Positions 61,827-64,000 of a DNA stretch of 64,000 nucleotides are shown here, piece after piece. This DNA comes from NZ13-RE01 sp964612975. Lineage in GTDB: Bacteria > Dictyoglomota > Dictyoglomia > Dictyoglomales > Dictyoglomaceae. The first letter of the stretch is position 1. Each line of letters begins with the position of its first letter. The position numbers and the translations under genes were made by a program. The notes under the pieces are model-generated. The model ran no database searches and was not told the origin of the DNA. It saw only the letters and a list, made by a program, of their open reading frames with translations. Location of the stretch: positions 62,001 through 126,000 of the forward strand of contig CAZTGC010000008.1 in NCBI GenBank assembly GCA_964612975.1. Direction: 5' to 3'.

Positions 61827-62597
61827 ATGTGGATAGATTTACACACTCATTTAAATCATGATCCTTTATATAGAAATTGGAGAGAAGTATACGAAAAGGC
61901 AAGGAAGGTTGGTGTAAAAGAATTAATTGTTGTAGGATTTGATTTTGAATCGAGTAAAGTTGCAGTAGAAATTTCTTTATTAGAAGATGATATCTTCGCT
62001 TCTATAGGGATTCATCCCCATGATTCAGATTCTTTAAATTATAAGGATTTTCCATGGGAAAGTCTTATAACTTCAAAAACTATTGCTATCGGAGAAATAG
62101 GATTAGACTATTATAAACTATACTCCCCAAAAGAAAAACAGAGGGAAATATTTAGAGAAGGAATAAATCTTGCAAAAAAATATAATCTTCCTTTAATTAT
62201 TCATTGTAGAGATGCCCATCAGGATTTGATAAGAATTTTAAAAGAAGAAAAGGCTTGGGAAATTAAAGGAATAATGCATAGTTTCTCAGGAAGTTATGAA
62301 ATTGCAAAGGTATTAGCAGATTTAGGTTTTCTTTTCTCTTTTTCAGGCCCCGTAACATACCCTAATGCCCACAAACTAAGGGAACTTGTCTCAAAAATTC
62401 CCTTGGATCTTATTGTTATAGAAACTGATTCTCCTTATCTTTCTCCTCAATCTCGAAGGGGAAAGGTTAATGAGCCATCTAATCTTATAGAGATTGCTCA
62501 AAAATTAGCAGAGATTAAAAATATCTCTTTAGAAGAGTTAGAAGAAAGGATTCAAAAAAATATAAAAAAATTTTTCCCACAAATTATAAAAGAATGA
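61827..62597 (+). CDS. tatD: TatD-family DNase/metal-dependent hydrolase
   Basis: A 256-residue TIM-barrel hydrolase of the TatD family. WIDLHTHLNHD (metal-binding His-x-His), ASIGIHPHDSD, AIGEIGLDYYK (Glu ligand), LPLIIHCRDAH, GIMHSFSG, and VIETDSPYLSPQ are present. I start at ATG 61827; the frame is open further upstream but only through the SRP RNA. The ATG is 12 nt past the SRP RNA end, and the ribosome site (GAGA) is weak. Role: 3'-5' exonuclease in DNA or RNA quality control, by family. Confidence 0.95.
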   Translation: MWIDLHTHLNHDPLYRNWREVYEKARKVGVKELIVVGFDFESSKVAVEISLLEDDIFASIGIHPHDSDSLNYKDFPWESLITSKTIAIGEIGLDYYKLYSPKEKQREIFREGINLAKKYNLPLIIHCRDAHQDLIRILKEEKAWEIKGIMHSFSGSYEIAKVLADLGFLFSFSGPVTYPNAHKLRELVSKIPLDLIVIETDSPYLSPQSRRGKVNEPSNLIEIAQKLAEIKNISLEELEERIQKNIKKFFPQIIKE

Positions 62598-63196
62598 GTA
62601 CAACATATATATTAGGTGATAATCTTTATCTTAATATAACTAATCAATGCACAAATAGATGTGTATTTTGTATTAGAAATTTCTCTAATGGAGTTGGGGG
62701 AAAAAGGTTATGGTTAGAAAGAGAGCCTACTTCCAAAGAAGTCATAGAAGAACTCAAAAATTATTTTCCTTTAAGAAAATATAGAGAGATTGTTTTCTGT
62801 GGATTCGGAGAACCTTTATTGCGAATAAATGTTGTAAAAAATATCTCAGAATTTATTAAAACCTATGATCCCTTCATTAATCTTCGCATAGATACTAATG
62901 GTCATGGAAATGTATTTCATCAAAGGAATATTCTTTTGGAATTAGAAGACTTGATGGATTCCATATCTATAAGTCTTAATACAGAAAGTCCAGAAAAATA
63001 CAAAAGAATATGTAGACCTGTTTTTAAGAATATACATGAAGAAATATTAGATTTTATAAAACTGGCAACTAAATCTATTAAAAATGTCCAGGTGACTATT
63101 GTAGATCTACCAGAAGTTGATAAGACTTCATGCGAGAAAATAGCTTCAGAGTTGGGAGTAAAATTTTATATAAGAAGATTCTTAAGATCTCTATGA
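62594..63196 (+). CDS. TatD-linked radical SAM protein
   Basis: A 200-residue short radical SAM protein. NITNQCTNRCVFCIRN provides the cluster motif (Cys-x3-Cys-x2-Cys), followed by IVFCGFGEPLLR (glycine-rich SAM motif), LRIDTNGHGN and ISISLNTESPEKYKRICRP. It overlaps tatD by 4 nt (ATGA), as in the TIGR04038 TatD-linked radical SAM family. Substrate unknown. Its stop overlaps the next radical SAM gene. Confidence 0.9.
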   Translation: MSTTYILGDNLYLNITNQCTNRCVFCIRNFSNGVGGKRLWLEREPTSKEVIEELKNYFPLRKYREIVFCGFGEPLLRINVVKNISEFIKTYDPFINLRIDTNGHGNVFHQRNILLELEDLMDSISISLNTESPEKYKRICRPVFKNIHEEILDFIKLATKSIKNVQVTIVDLPEVDKTSCEKIASELGVKFYIRRFLRSL

Positions 63197-64000
63197 AACC
63201 AATATATTTGGAAACTTATAATAAAGGGGAACTAGATATAAAGATTAAAAAAGCTTATAAGAAACTTGAATCTTGTAATCTATGCCCAAGAAATTGTGGG
63301 GTAAATAGAATAAAGGGAGAAAAGGGATATTGTAAATCGGGGATAGAGCCTATTGTTTCAGACTTCTTTCCTCATTTTGGAGAGGAAAGAGTTTTAGTGG
63401 GAAGGACTGGCTCTGGAACTATATTTTTCACTAATTGTAATCTTGGATGTATATTTTGTCAAAATTATACTATAAGTCATTTGGGGATAGGAGAAATTAT
63501 ATCTATTGAGAATTTAGCTAAAGTCATGATATACTTACAGAAATTGGGGTGTAATAATATAAATTTAGTTACACCAACACATTTTGTACCACAGATTTTA
63601 GCAAGCCTAAAAATAGCAATTTTGGAGGGATTAAATATACCTTTAGTATACAACACCAGTTGTTATGAAAATGTTGAGACTTTAAAAATTTTAGAGGGAG
63701 TGGTGGATATTTATATGCCAGATATAAAGTTCTTTTCGAGAGAAGTTGCAAAAAAACTGGCAAATGCAGAGAATTATCCTGATGTAGCAAAGGAAGCATT
63801 AAAGGAAATGCAAAGACAAGTTGGAGATTTAGTTGTAAATGAAGATGGAATTGCAGAAAAGGGACTTCTTGTAAGACATCTTCTTTTACCTAATGATATT
63901 TCTGGTTTAAATGAATGGTTAGATTTTTTAAAAGAAGAAATCTCTTCTAATGTTTTTCTTAATATAATGGATCAATATCGTCCTCTCTTCAAAGCCTTTG
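63193..64000 (+). CDS. PflX-like radical SAM protein, partial
   Basis: Starts at ATG 63193 (ATGA overlap) and runs off the right end after 269 codons, so the C-terminus is missing. The N-terminus has CNLCPRNCGVNRIKGEKGYCKSG, a Cys cluster typical of PflX/YgdX proteins, then GSGTIFFTNCNLGCIFCQNY, the radical SAM motif, and VTPTHFVPQIL and YMPDIKFF further on. GLLVRHLLLPND follows the usual order of the family. Often annotated as pyruvate formate-lyase-activating-like; the true substrate is unknown. Confidence 0.9.
   Translation, partial: MKPIYLETYNKGELDIKIKKAYKKLESCNLCPRNCGVNRIKGEKGYCKSGIEPIVSDFFPHFGEERVLVGRTGSGTIFFTNCNLGCIFCQNYTISHLGIGEIISIENLAKVMIYLQKLGCNNINLVTPTHFVPQILASLKIAILEGLNIPLVYNTSCYENVETLKILEGVVDIYMPDIKFFSREVAKKLANAENYPDVAKEALKEMQRQVGDLVVNEDGIAEKGLLVRHLLLPNDISGLNEWLDFLKEEISSNVFLNIMDQYRPLFKAF

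Overview
The window is a gene-dense, strongly A+T-rich bacterial chromosome segment with no phage, insertion sequence, CRISPR or other mobile DNA that I can see. The gene set, the codon bias (AGA/AGG for Arg, ATA for Ile), the K/E/I-rich proteins, a membrane pyrophosphatase, an archaeal/eukaryotic-like IleRS and a large SRP RNA suggest a thermophilic anaerobe. Dictyoglomus is my best guess; this is recognition, not a database result.

Layout. (1) 1-4570, minus strand: an operon of a signal-peptide membrane protein, an ABC-2-like permease, a three-helix membrane protein with a long charged tail, a MoxR AAA+ ATPase and the first codons of a probable DUF58 protein. This is the least understood block. 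(2) 4595-7634: ileS with its own promoter, closed by a perfect 22-nt palindrome shared with the convergent hppA. (3) 7641-14390, minus: hppA, then an operon of a phosphoribosyltransferase, a Nudix hydrolase, a GT4 glycosyltransferase and a sugar nucleotidyltransferase fused to a phosphomannomutase-like domain that has lost its catalytic motifs. (4) 14522-30364, plus: eno, a NusG-II protein, NAD(P)HX repair, then yebC-ruvCAB-queH-lipid kinase-DUF2905-spoIID-queA-tgt-yajC-secDF-recJ, covering Holliday junction processing, queuosine synthesis and protein export. (5) 30264-32854, minus: trmI and polX, convergent with recJ and overlapping it by 101 nt. (6) 32986-34377: a CdsZ-like zinc-ribbon protein, a small membrane zinc-ribbon protein, and RNase P RNA, whose 5' part lies inside the preceding coding frame. 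(7) 34394-50096: a complete division and cell wall cluster, mraZ-rsmH-ftsL-ftsI-murE-murF-mraY-murD-ftsW-murG-murC-murB-ftsQ-ftsA-ftsZ, with MraZ-type operator repeats at its promoter. (8) 50101-61203: a radical SAM protein, pgeF, yggS, a cytoplasmic two-component pair, DUF1015, rodA, a radical SAM/DUF2344 pair, a HAD phosphatase, cutA and tadA. (9) 61190-64000: tRNA-Ser(GGA), a 74-residue membrane protein, SRP RNA, tatD, its linked radical SAM gene, and a PflX-like radical SAM gene cut by the window end.

Most neighbours overlap by 1-25 nt (ATGA, TAATG or TTGA junctions), so translation is probably coupled across long operons. No intergenic stretch exceeds 300 bases apart from those filled by the two structured RNAs.
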